In this document: positions 45,152 to 53,457 of the stretch, one piece after another
Layout: the number at the start of each line of letters is the position of its first letter
How positions within the stretch are numbered: position 1 is the stretch's first letter
NCBI GenBank assembly: GCA_002410925.1
Contig: DHPR01000012.1
Location: 64,381 to 128,380, forward strand
Direction of reading: 5' to 3'
Source: UBA5359 sp002410925 [NCBI: bacterium UBP13_UBA5359]
GTDB lineage: Bacteria > UBP13 > UBA5359
Length of the DNA: 64,000 nt
Translations under genes and position numbers: made by a program
Notes under the pieces: model-generated
Seen by the model: the letters and a program-made list of their open reading frames with translations, nothing else
The model's database searches: none
What the model was told of the DNA's origin: nothing

Positions 45152-46186
45152 TCACTGCCGGCTGCTTTTGCCGGATTCTCTGATCATCAGCTTGGGCTGT
45201 ATCGTCAGCTGCTCCGGCATCCTGGCAAGATCCTCTATCCTGGCCATAAGCAGAGAGAGTATTCCGGCGGCAATATCTCCAATCCGAAGATCGAACGTCA
45301 TCAGCGACGGCTTGTAGAAAAGACTTTCCGAAGTATTGCCAAAGCCGCAAACCGCAATATCCTCCGGTATGGACAGACCGCTCTCGCTCACGGCCCTCAT
45401 AGCGCCAAAGGCTATCTGATCAGTACAACAAAAAACAGCCTCCGGTATCTTTTCGGATTTGAGAAGCTCGTTCATTCCCTGATATCCGCTCATGGAAGTA
45501 TCTTCCCGCAGCACGGTCTGCCTGCACAGGGGCGGCAGGCTTTTATTTTCCAGAACAGCCTTCATACCTTGCAACACGGAAGATCCCAGCTTAAGATTAA
45601 GGTTGGGCGAACAGAGACAGGCAATATCGCAACGTCCTATTCCGACAAAATGCTCTGCTGCCATTAAAGCAGCCGCTTCCATATCGGTAATTACGCAATC
45701 ATACTCTGTACCGGAGTAATTATAAATCACAAAAGGAATCGCCTGTATCAATAAACGCTCAGCAACAACCTGACAGGCATCAGGCGAAATCCCTCCGGCC
45801 ATAACAACCATGCCATCTATCTTGCCGGCGATAACAGGCTCTAGACGGCTTTCCATGCGGGCAATATCCCGGTAGTAAAAAGCGATAGCGGTATATCCGT
45901 ATCCTGACAGACCCTCATCGAGAGCGTTAAAGAGACTGCTGGATATATAGCCGCCCATGTCCGGCAGGATAACACCTATTCTATACCTACGCTTAAGAGC
46001 GCGTTGCCGGGCTGCCAAATTTGGACTGTAGCTCAGGCTGACAGCTATCTTTCTTACTCTGCGCTTGGTATCCTCACTAATATCCGGCTTATCACGAAGG
46101 GCACGTGAAACAGTGTTTACCGATAAACCCGTCATTTCAGCAATATCTTTAAGCGTAGCTCTCCTTTGCTGCGGCAAAGCACCCAT
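45152..46186 (-). CDS. LacI family transcriptional regulator (LacI-3)
   Basis: This protein of about 344 residues has HTH 'ATLKDIAEMTGLSVNTVSRALRDKPDISEDTKRRVRKIA', then a sensor domain with 'AVFCCTDQIAFGAMRAVSESGLSIPEDIAVCGFGN'. The ATG at 46186 sits eight bases after GGAGG (46192 is too close). It follows the DUF89 gene by 16 bases and precedes the site-2 protease by 59, so the three may be co-transcribed. No operator palindrome is seen nearby, and its targets and effector are unknown. Confidence 0.9.
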   Translation of the reverse strand: MGALPQQRRATLKDIAEMTGLSVNTVSRALRDKPDISEDTKRRVRKIAVSLSYSPNLAARQRALKRRYRIGVILPDMGGYISSSLFNALDEGLSGYGYTAIAFYYRDIARMESRLEPVIAGKIDGMVVMAGGISPDACQVVAERLLIQAIPFVIYNYSGTEYDCVITDMEAAALMAAEHFVGIGRCDIACLCSPNLNLKLGSSVLQGMKAVLENKSLPPLCRQTVLREDTSMSGYQGMNELLKSEKIPEAVFCCTDQIAFGAMRAVSESGLSIPEDIAVCGFGNTSESLFYKPSLMTFDLRIGDIAAGILSLLMARIEDLARMPEQLTIQPKLMIRESGKSSRQ

Positions 46187-46202
46187 TACCATGACCTCCC
46201 TT

Positions 46203-47072
46203 CTAAGAGTCCATGACCGGTGCTATGAGCTTGAAAGCCACTTCACCCAACCCGATTCCCAGCGAGGCAGCCACCAGAGGACATTTAGCCCGCAGCAGAC
46301 AGTATATACGTCTGGGAGTAGATGATGACAGGCTCTCATAATGTCCGTGTCCTTTGCCGATAACAATGTCGACGCTATCGAAGATATCATGAAACTCACG
46401 GCTGACATCCGCCAGAGGCGTGCCTATGCCGTTGCTGCCGCTGGTAATCACCCGACAAAGCTTGTCCAGGCCGACGTAAGAAGCATCTTCCAGTGTAGAA
46501 TCGTTAATGATAGGCCCATCTTTAACAGCATAGGTTAAATCCAAGCCGTAAGGCTCTAGTTCCTCTACCAGTATCTTATCAAAGACTATTTCGCCGGTGT
46601 TATCGCCCAAAATAAGAAGGCTGCGAGCCATTTTTAGATCCGCCAGCAGGGTATCGTAGTCGTCCACGGCAAAATCACCTCCGGCCACCTCTGCCACAAC
46701 CTCGGCCAGATCAAACTTCATACCTATGCCCAGGTCTATGATGTTACCGGCTACCGCCAGCTTCAAGGCGGTATGCAAACGGTCGGAGCAATTTTCCAGC
46801 AAATCACAGGCCTCTGGATAAAGCTCCAGGGCCAGATCGTTATACTTTCTCTTCATAGAAACATAAGGATCAGGATTACCGGAAAGATCTTCTATCATGC
46901 GGTAAAGAGGTGTGCATAAAGTCGTCGGCGTCAGGGAGAGATCCATATCACGAGAATAATCATGGGCAGCTGCCATAATCCTAGCTAAAGTATCCCGATC
47001 ATCGGTGGCCAGTCTGGCGGTATTGAGCGCCTGCGTCAAAACACAGGGCATACATTCAAATCCGGCTTTCAT
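46203..47072 (-). CDS. DUF89 / ARMT1-like damage-control phosphatase
   Basis: In this 289-residue protein the N-terminal ECMPCVLTQAL CxxC pattern and the core 'SLLILGDNTGEIVFDKILVEEL' (DNxGE metal site), 'VKDGPIINDSTLEDA' and 'DIVIGKGHGHYESL' are typical of DUF89, a metal-dependent phosphatase that removes damaged or over-accumulated sugar phosphates. The ATG at 47072 is favoured over GTG at 47081 by spacing from GGAG. Its target is unknown. The 185-base gap to hypB holds only a small imperfect inverted repeat (47146-47166). Confidence 0.85.
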   Translation of the reverse strand: MKAGFECMPCVLTQALNTARLATDDRDTLARIMAAAHDYSRDMDLSLTPTTLCTPLYRMIEDLSGNPDPYVSMKRKYNDLALELYPEACDLLENCSDRLHTALKLAVAGNIIDLGIGMKFDLAEVVAEVAGGDFAVDDYDTLLADLKMARSLLILGDNTGEIVFDKILVEELEPYGLDLTYAVKDGPIINDSTLEDASYVGLDKLCRVITSGSNGIGTPLADVSREFHDIFDSVDIVIGKGHGHYESLSSSTPRRIYCLLRAKCPLVAASLGIGLGEVAFKLIAPVMDS

Positions 47073-47257
47073 TGTAACCACTGCTCCGCTGCTTTCTCCG
47101 GCATGATGACAAGCGTGCCGGGCAAAGCTATTTTACCATGACGGGGGTGAAATGGAAAATTTCGCCTGTCAGTGCAGCCGGAGCTTACCTCACTCCTTGA
47201 GACGCTATCAAGCTCTTTTATCGCTCTGCTTACGGCGGCATAGCTGCTATTCTTATG

Positions 47258-47911
47258 CTAAACTGACCCCATGTTCTTTTGCAGCAGCCAGCGGGCCGCT
47301 GTATCTACGCCTTCTCCAGTGGTGCAGGAAACATTGATGATGGGAGCTTCCTCATTGACTGCCCTGACGGCGGCGGTAAAGGCCTGCAGCTTAAAATCTA
47401 TAAGGGGTAAGAGATCGATTTTGTTAAGAATAATCATATCGGCCTGGGCAAAAATTGCCGGGTATTTGATCGGTTTATCGTCACCCTCCGGAACGCTGGC
47501 CACTACCATATCGGCCGTTTCTCCCAGCCTGAAGTTGGTAGGGCAGATCAAATTGCCTATATTCTCTATGAAAAGATATCCCGGCCCCGATAATTCGAGA
47601 TCATCCATAGCCCGGTCTATCATGAAGGCGTCCAGATGGCAAGCTCCTCCGGTATTGATCTGAGTAACAGGCACACCGACGGCGGCAATACGATCAGCAT
47701 CTATAGAGGAAGCAACATCTCCTTCGATAACGCCTCGTGAGAATTCCAAAGGAATATTTTCCAGCAAGCGCATGATCAGGCTGGTCTTGCCGGCGCCAGG
47801 AGAGGCCATAACATTGACAACCATCAGCTGAGATGCCTTAAATCTAACTTTATTCCGCTCAGCCTGCTCATCGTTGGCACTGAGGATGGGTTTGCGCACA
47901 TTAATTTTCAA
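47258..47911 (-). CDS. hypB: Hydrogenase nickel incorporation GTPase HypB
   Basis: This 217-residue G3E GTPase has the P-loop ASPGAGKTS at residues 37-45, 'GACHLDAFMIDRA' with the Cys-His metal site, and NKIDL as the guanine-specificity motif. HypB, with HypA, inserts nickel into the [NiFe]-hydrogenase large subunit in the cytoplasm. There is no histidine-rich N-terminal nickel store. The TTG start overlaps the hypA stop (TTGA), giving tight coupling. It is the last gene of the hydrogenase operon. Confidence 0.95.
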   Translation of the reverse strand: MKINVRKPILSANDEQAERNKVRFKASQLMVVNVMASPGAGKTSLIMRLLENIPLEFSRGVIEGDVASSIDADRIAAVGVPVTQINTGGACHLDAFMIDRAMDDLELSGPGYLFIENIGNLICPTNFRLGETADMVVASVPEGDDKPIKYPAIFAQADMIILNKIDLLPLIDFKLQAFTAAVRAVNEEAPIINVSCTTGEGVDTAARWLLQKNMGSV

Positions 47912-48255
47912 GATTCCACCTCTACACTGTCCAGATAAAGCGCTTTCCCGCCTTCAAGATGATTGAGACCGCCGCAGGCGGAACACTCCAGCGCCAGGCG
48001 CCCGCCCCCGGCATAATTCGTCTGCTTACCGCACTCTTTACATATCAGGCGGGCAGGCTCCATCACCAATCGCAAAGAGGCTCCTTCTGCTGCCGTACAT
48101 CTGCATAGTTCATTGAAATAAGCCGCCAGGCATTCCTCTTCCACACCGGCAAGCACACCGGCTACCACAGTGATGGTAGTAATCCTGCTTTCTTTATCGG
48201 GCAGAGCCTCCAGAGCAGTATCCAAAACAGCCTGAGCTATGGCCGCCTCATGCAA
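47908..48255 (-). CDS. hypA: Hydrogenase nickel metallochaperone HypA
   Basis: This 115-residue protein starts MHEAAIAQAV, where His2 is the nickel-binding residue of HypA. It has a zinc site formed by CKEC and CSAC. It delivers nickel to the large subunit of the hydrogenase encoded just upstream, working with HypB. Its ATG is next to the echF stop. Confidence 0.94.
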   Translation of the reverse strand: MHEAAIAQAVLDTALEALPDKESRITTITVVAGVLAGVEEECLAAYFNELCRCTAAEGASLRLVMEPARLICKECGKQTNYAGGGRLALECSACGGLNHLEGGKALYLDSVEVES

Positions 48256-48561
48256 TCATATCCCCCCCGGCAGACCGTGATTGGGGTTCATGGAGATGCT
48301 CTTCCTGGGACAGATATCCGCACAATAACCACAGACAATGCATTTGTAGGGTTCCAATGTCCATGACCTGGGCTCCTTGGACACGGTCAGGGCATTGGCC
48401 GGACACTTACGAGCACAAATGCCGCAGAAGGTACAGGTTGACGGGTCCATTTCCACATGTCCTCTGGATCCTGCAAAGGAATTACGGCGCTCTACCGGAT
48501 AACACCTTGTCACAGGCTTGCGCAGCACATTATTGATAATGCTTTTCAGCAGACTAACCAT
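48256..48561 (-). CDS. echF: Ech-type hydrogenase ferredoxin subunit EchF
   Basis: This 101-residue NuoI-like protein has two 4Fe-4S motifs, CTFCGICARKCPANAL and CIVCGYCADICPRKSI. It passes electrons from ferredoxin to the small subunit of the membrane hydrogenase. It is 15 bases downstream of echE and adjacent to hypA, which matches the echABCDEF order known from energy-converting hydrogenases. Confidence 0.9.
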   Translation of the reverse strand: MVSLLKSIINNVLRKPVTRCYPVERRNSFAGSRGHVEMDPSTCTFCGICARKCPANALTVSKEPRSWTLEPYKCIVCGYCADICPRKSISMNPNHGLPGGI

Positions 48562-48576
48562 CTTACAAGACTCCCA

Positions 48577-49659
48577 TCATCTCTCCGTGCAGCTTATACA
48601 CGGATCGATCGAAAGAACTATAACCGGCACGTTGGCCAGTTCACAACCCGGCAGCATGGCCAGCAATGGAGCCATGTTGGCAAAGGTTGGGGTTCGCACC
48701 CGCAGGCGCTCCAGGTTCTTGGTGCCGTCGCCTTTGATATAGTAGATGACTTCACCCCTGGGCTGCTCCACCCTGGATATGACTTCGCCCTCGGGATTAC
48801 CTCTGGCAGACACGGCTATATCGCCGACAGGTATATCCCTGACAGCCTGACGAACAATATCTATGGATTGATACATCTCCCTTATCCTGACCCGAGCACG
48901 AGCATAAGCATCGCCGCCGGTTTCCGTAATGGGAGTTACCTTGATCTCTTTGTAGGCGGCATAACCCGTCTCGCGGAAATCCCTGGCAATGCCGCAGGCT
49001 CGGGCCACAGGCCCGACACTTCCCAGATCGTAAGCCTGCTCTGAAGTTATACGGCCAGTACCTACCAGGCGCTGTTTAACACTATAATCATCAAAGACCA
49101 CCGGTCGAACGATCTCCAAATCACGCTCCAGAGCATCTACCGTCTTCAGCACTTCAGCCATAAGCTCTTCGGAGATATCGCGCCTGACGCCTCCCACGAT
49201 ACAAGTGGAAATAATTATACGCCCGCCTGTAGTAGCTTCCATAATATCCAGTACGGCTTCACGGCTGCGCCAGGCTTGCATGAAGAGACTCTCAAAACCG
49301 AAAGAATCCGCTAGCAGCCCCAGCCAAAGCAAGTGGCTGTGCAGCCGATGCAATTCACTCCAGATAACTCTTAGATAACGAGCGCGATCGGGCACGGTTA
49401 CATTCATCAGCATTTCTATGCCCTGGCAGTATGCCAGAGCATGCATGAAGCTACAGATACCGCAAATTCGCTCTACCAGGAAGATATTCTGCGTATATTC
49501 CTTCTTCTCGGCCAGCTTCTCTATGCCTCTGTGGACATAACCTATGGCCGGAAGAGCCTCCACAACTTTTTCATCCTCCAGCATCAGCCGAAGCTGCAAT
49601 GGCTCTGGAAAAACGGGATGCTGTGGTCCAAAAGGTATTATCGACTTGCTTCCAGGCAT
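48577..49659 (-). CDS. echE: Ech-type [NiFe]-hydrogenase large subunit EchE
   Basis: This 360-residue NuoD-like protein has ERICGICSFMHA (Cys66, Cys69) near the N-terminus and SIDPCISC (Cys354, Cys357) at the C-terminus. All four nickel ligands are retained, so it is a true group 4 hydrogenase and not a complex I subunit. It ends CTER a few residues after the last Cys, so there is no long C-terminal extension for a maturation endopeptidase to remove. Other group 4 enzymes also lack such a peptide. Confidence 0.94.
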   Translation of the reverse strand: MPGSKSIIPFGPQHPVFPEPLQLRLMLEDEKVVEALPAIGYVHRGIEKLAEKKEYTQNIFLVERICGICSFMHALAYCQGIEMLMNVTVPDRARYLRVIWSELHRLHSHLLWLGLLADSFGFESLFMQAWRSREAVLDIMEATTGGRIIISTCIVGGVRRDISEELMAEVLKTVDALERDLEIVRPVVFDDYSVKQRLVGTGRITSEQAYDLGSVGPVARACGIARDFRETGYAAYKEIKVTPITETGGDAYARARVRIREMYQSIDIVRQAVRDIPVGDIAVSARGNPEGEVISRVEQPRGEVIYYIKGDGTKNLERLRVRTPTFANMAPLLAMLPGCELANVPVIVLSIDPCISCTER

Positions 49660-50064
49660 CTATTTATCCTCCTCTTCCGGAGCTCCCTGCAATCGAATAT
49701 CTATAGACCTGGAACACCCTTCTCTGCCCATGGGAGCTACGGGAGCATCCTCGGTCAGAAGAAATCTGCCGCCGTAATCTATGACCAGATCCCTGATGGG
49801 AATGGAAAAAAGATCCTTGATCTCATTCTCCACCAACAATGCGGCAAAGAAGATGGAAGATATACTGGGCAGTTCTTCGCCTTTTTTTAAATACAGACGC
49901 AGATTATAAAGCTCATAATCCTTATCGAAATGGTACAGAATATCGTAACCATCCCCTATATCGGTGCAGGTCATAGTCACAAAACGATATCTCTTTCTAT
50001 GTTTATCGGCAACCTCCTGCAAGAGGCTGCCCAGGCTCACTGCTGCCGTATTCATCAAACTCAT
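49660..50064 (-). CDS. echD: Ech-type hydrogenase subunit EchD (NuoC-like)
   Basis: This 134-residue protein resembles the 30 kDa complex I subunit ('YDILYHFDKDYELYNLRLYLKKGEELPSISSIFFAALLVENEIKDLFSI'), including the ENEIKDLFGI-like segment that contacts the large subunit. It is a structural part of the peripheral arm. Its TAG overlaps the echE ATG region, 27 bases downstream of echC. Confidence 0.88.
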   Translation of the reverse strand: MSLMNTAAVSLGSLLQEVADKHRKRYRFVTMTCTDIGDGYDILYHFDKDYELYNLRLYLKKGEELPSISSIFFAALLVENEIKDLFSIPIRDLVIDYGGRFLLTEDAPVAPMGREGCSRSIDIRLQGAPEEEDK

Positions 50065-50091
50065 TTCATCTCTCCTATGCAGAACGCTTCT

Positions 50092-50571
50092 TCAAACCTT
50101 TTCCGGCTCACCTGCAGGCTGAATCGTCAGCCGCACTTCAGCGCCGGCATTGCGATCTTCCTGGCGCACATTCAGAAGACCGGCCGCCTGCAGTATGCCA
50201 TCCATGATAGCCTCCGGGCGAGGCGGGCATCCGGGCACAAACACATCTACCGGAATGACCTGATTCACTCCGCCCAACACATTATAGCAATCGGCCATAA
50301 TACCGCCGGTAGCGCCGCAAGCTCCCAGAGCCACCACTGCTTTGGGAGAGGGCATCTGCGCATAAACGTTCTTCAAAACTCTGACATTGCGGTAATTCAC
50401 CGCTCCGCTTACCACCAGAATATCAGCATGTTTAGGGTTTCCCACATGCACAATTCCAAACCGCTCAACATCATATATAGGTGTCAGGCAAGCTAAAAAT
50501 TCTATATCACACCCATTGCAGCTGTTGCAATTAAAATGGACTATCCAGGGTGATTTCTCCCGACAATTCAT
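50092..50571 (-). CDS. echC: Ech-type hydrogenase small subunit EchC (NuoB-like)
   Basis: This 159-residue protein has the proximal 4Fe-4S cluster ligands in CNSCNGCDIEFLACL, a further Cys in ALGACGATGG and VPGCPPRPEAI at the C-terminal side. It passes electrons from EchF to the NiFe site. It is the standard size for group 4 small subunits, which lack the extra clusters of other hydrogenases. Confidence 0.93.
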   Translation of the reverse strand: MNCREKSPWIVHFNCNSCNGCDIEFLACLTPIYDVERFGIVHVGNPKHADILVVSGAVNYRNVRVLKNVYAQMPSPKAVVALGACGATGGIMADCYNVLGGVNQVIPVDVFVPGCPPRPEAIMDGILQAAGLLNVRQEDRNAGAEVRLTIQPAGEPEKV

Positions 50572-50592
50572 AAGACAGGCACTCCTAAAGCT

Positions 50593-51447
50593 TTAAATAT
50601 ACAACCATAACACATTGGTAACCGCCAGGCCTAAGCCCACCATCCACATAAACCTGAGCATCCATGGCCAGGTCAGCCTGGCCATAATGTTATCCAACAG
50701 TATTTCGCAGAAAAAACAGACCGCCGCTATCAGCAGCCCAACCGGGATACTGGTAGCCCAGAACATCGTTACAATAAAGAAGAGCAAAAATATTTCATAC
50801 CAGTGCGTAATTTCCAGAATAGCCAGAAAGGGGCCTGAATATTCCAGGGTAATCCCTTTGATTATCTCCTGATGCCCGTGATGTGAAGTGGAAAAATCAA
50901 AGGGTGATTTCTGCAATTTTATAGTCATTACCATCAAAAAGGCCGGAAAAATAAGTGGTAAAGATAGAAGAAGCGGCTTACCGGAAGCCAGGATATCTCG
51001 CGCCATGAAACTATCGTTAACCAGATATACGCCTACAAGCATCAGAATTAAAATCGGTTCATAGGAAAGCATCTGCATGATCTCTCTTTGGCTTCCTATT
51101 CTGCTGTAAGGTGAGCGCACGCTCATTCCTCCCAGGATTAAGGATATAGTGGAGAAAGCCAGGATAAAGAGCACCATCAGCATATCCTGACCAAGAGCCA
51201 GCAGAACGACGCAAAGAACCATAAATGCCAGATGAAGGCCGGCATAAATTATTTGCACTCTGTTGACAACAATGGGCTCCTTATGCAGCAGTTTGATAAC
51301 ATCATAGACAGGCTGTAGCAATGGAGGACCGATCCTGCTCTGCATTCTGGCCGTGAGCTTGCGATCGAGTCCCACTAAAAACGCACCAATAAATGGTACT
51401 GCGAATATGGCCAGAAGAGCTGTAATTATCGGATCAACCATGATCAC
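50593..51447 (-). CDS. echB: Ech-type hydrogenase membrane subunit EchB (NuoH-like)
   Basis: This 284-residue protein with about eight hydrophobic segments has 'GLDRKLTARMQSRIGPPLLQPVYDVIKLLHKE', the NuoH signature that anchors the peripheral arm, and 'KLQKSPFDFSTSHHGHQEIIKG'. It links the redox arm with ion pumping. The GTG start overlaps the echA stop as GTGA. An ATG two codons on (51441) is an alternative. Confidence 0.92.
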   Translation of the reverse strand: MIMVDPIITALLAIFAVPFIGAFLVGLDRKLTARMQSRIGPPLLQPVYDVIKLLHKEPIVVNRVQIIYAGLHLAFMVLCVVLLALGQDMLMVLFILAFSTISLILGGMSVRSPYSRIGSQREIMQMLSYEPILILMLVGVYLVNDSFMARDILASGKPLLLSLPLIFPAFLMVMTIKLQKSPFDFSTSHHGHQEIIKGITLEYSGPFLAILEITHWYEIFLLFFIVTMFWATSIPVGLLIAAVCFFCEILLDNIMARLTWPWMLRFMWMVGLGLAVTNVLWLYI

Positions 51448-53348
51448 TTGCTTATCACCCCAAACATTATAAATATTAGCGCTATAGCTATTGAATTGGC
51501 CCAGACCGTAAGATGAGCTTCACCAAAAAGCGGGTTCAGATAGTAGCTCCTAATACGGGCGGATTCTCCTTTATCCATCAGAGTTCTGAACTCAAAGGTG
51601 GTTTTTGCGCCCTCTAAATTCTCGCCACAGAGAAAGGGCTGCCGAATATGGCTTTTTTTGATGCCTCTAACCACCAAAAAAAGCACCGGCACCACCAGTG
51701 CCAGCATGAAGAAAAGAGGCCACTCGATAAAGGTACTGGCAGAGTTCATCAGATCCCAAGAACGAGAAGTTACCTCTGTTTCGGAGAACATCGTCATGGA
51801 CATGGGACTTATTACTCGCTTGAACAGTGGAACAACAACTGCAGCAGCAGCAATAATTCCCAGCAGCAAAACACCTTTAGCGGCAAACATAGAGAAGGGA
51901 ACATCCTCAATCTTATAAACAGGATGATAGGCCACCGTCTGTATTCTTCCTATCCACTTGGACCAGAACACTACTGTCAAAGCGCTGCCCATAATCAGCA
52001 AAAAGAGGACCAGCGGCGACATAATGACTGCCTCCAGAGCCATCCACTTGCCGATAAGCATACCAAAAGGAGGCATCATCATGGAAACCATACCGATTAT
52101 GGCGATAACGGTTGTTATCGGCATCTTCCGCATCAGCCCCTCCATATCCTCGATATCACGGCTACCTATACCCTGCTCTATCGTTCCCACACACAGAAAG
52201 AGCAGCGCCTTGGAAATTGCATGGAAGCAGGTGAGTAGGATAGCTGCCGCATAAGCCAGAGGCGTATGGATAGCGGCACAAATGATTATAAGCCCAAGGT
52301 TGGCTATAGTTGAATAAGCCAGAACCTTCTTCCCGTTGCTCTGGCTTATCGCCATGGCGGAAGCAAGAGCAAAAGTGAAAGCACCGGCTATGGCCACTAC
52401 CTGTCCCATTCTGGTGCCGCCCAGCCCCGGAGCCAGGCGAATGATGAGGTAGACACCGGCTTTGACCATGGTGGTGGAGTGAAGCAGAGCGGATACAGGC
52501 GTCGGCGCTACCATAGCCCCCAGCAGCCAGCTCTGGAAAGGCAATTGTGCCGATTTGGTAAAAGCGGCCAGACAGATCATTGCCAGCGGCAGCAGAGCGC
52601 CAACAGCTACAAGCTCATCCAAACCTGCCGAGCCGCTGGCAGATATGCTGAGAAATAAAGCCAGCATCAACGCTGCGCCGCCCAAAGAGTTTATCCATAA
52701 TGCTCTGTAGGCACTCTCTTCGGCATCCCCTGTCCTATCATGGCCGATAAGCATAAAGGAGCAAAGTGTAGTCAATTCCCAGAAAATAGTCAATAATTTC
52801 AGATTATTGGACATGACCAGACCGTTCATCACACCCAGAAAACCTATTAAAAAGAAAAAGAAAAGTCCGGTACTTCTCATCTGCACCGGGCCATGCGCTT
52901 CATACCGTTTCATATAGCCGATAGCATATATAACAATCAGAGGCCCGATGATGGAAATTATAAGAACCATAATTATAGCAAGGAGATCCACATTTAGCGC
53001 GGGCACATATGCCTGCACTGAATGCGGCAGCATTTCCGAAGCAAGGCTTATAGCCAGCTGAAGAAGCCCCAGGCCGATAATCAGCATTTTTTTAATTGCA
53101 AAGCCTATATAAATAATGATGGCGAGAATCAGCAATTCAATCAGAGGCAGAACCTTCATCAAGCCGTTATCGACGGAGAGCGTGAAAGGGCCTTGCAAAG
53201 CTAAAAGAATACTGCCTGCCATTATTGTCAAAGCAGATAAAACGATCACGGGTGTCTTGCATCGCCAGCCGGGAGCCAGCATGACTAGCAAGCCAAAAAT
53301 TAACGGACCAAAAATTAACAATAGAGGCAAAAAAGCGTACAAATGCAT
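51444..53348 (-). CDS. echA: Ech-type hydrogenase ion-translocating subunit EchA (NuoL-like)
   Basis: This 634-residue membrane protein has about 15-16 hydrophobic segments, of the Mrp/NuoL antiporter family. Conserved charged residues sit in helices such as 'LKLLTIFWELTTLCSFMLIGHDR' (Glu) and 'LAAFTKSAQLPFQSWLLGAMVAPTPVSALLHSTTMVKAGVYLI' (two Lys, and His). It pumps H+ or Na+ coupled to reduction of protons by ferredoxin. It lies 109 bases after the HypC/HydE-like gene. Confidence 0.92.
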   Translation of the reverse strand: MHLYAFLPLLLIFGPLIFGLLVMLAPGWRCKTPVIVLSALTIMAGSILLALQGPFTLSVDNGLMKVLPLIELLILAIIIYIGFAIKKMLIIGLGLLQLAISLASEMLPHSVQAYVPALNVDLLAIIMVLIISIIGPLIVIYAIGYMKRYEAHGPVQMRSTGLFFFFLIGFLGVMNGLVMSNNLKLLTIFWELTTLCSFMLIGHDRTGDAEESAYRALWINSLGGAALMLALFLSISASGSAGLDELVAVGALLPLAMICLAAFTKSAQLPFQSWLLGAMVAPTPVSALLHSTTMVKAGVYLIIRLAPGLGGTRMGQVVAIAGAFTFALASAMAISQSNGKKVLAYSTIANLGLIIICAAIHTPLAYAAAILLTCFHAISKALLFLCVGTIEQGIGSRDIEDMEGLMRKMPITTVIAIIGMVSMMMPPFGMLIGKWMALEAVIMSPLVLFLLIMGSALTVVFWSKWIGRIQTVAYHPVYKIEDVPFSMFAAKGVLLLGIIAAAAVVVPLFKRVISPMSMTMFSETEVTSRSWDLMNSASTFIEWPLFFMLALVVPVLFLVVRGIKKSHIRQPFLCGENLEGAKTTFEFRTLMDKGESARIRSYYLNPLFGEAHLTVWANSIAIALIFIMFGVISK

Positions 53349-53457
53349 GGCCTTCTCCTAATAACGACATAAAAAAACCTGTCACGGCCCACTCATAAGA
53401 AGCCGACAAGGCAGCGTAATACACCGCTATTTTACCCTGCCGATGCAGCCGTGTCAA

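Noticed and set aside
47146-47166. Small inverted repeat GGTGAAAT / ATTTCGCC after hypB
   Set aside because: The 8-pair stem has a wobble and no U-tract follows on the minus strand, so it is not called a terminator.
47935-47947. AAAGCGCTTTCC resembling the LacI-2 operator
   Set aside because: It lies inside the hypA coding region near the C-terminus and far from the sugar loci, so it is most likely chance.
49482-49659. EchE as a complex I NuoD subunit rather than a hydrogenase
   Set aside because: All four nickel-ligand cysteines (CxxC at 66/69 and 354/357) are present, and complex I subunits lack them.
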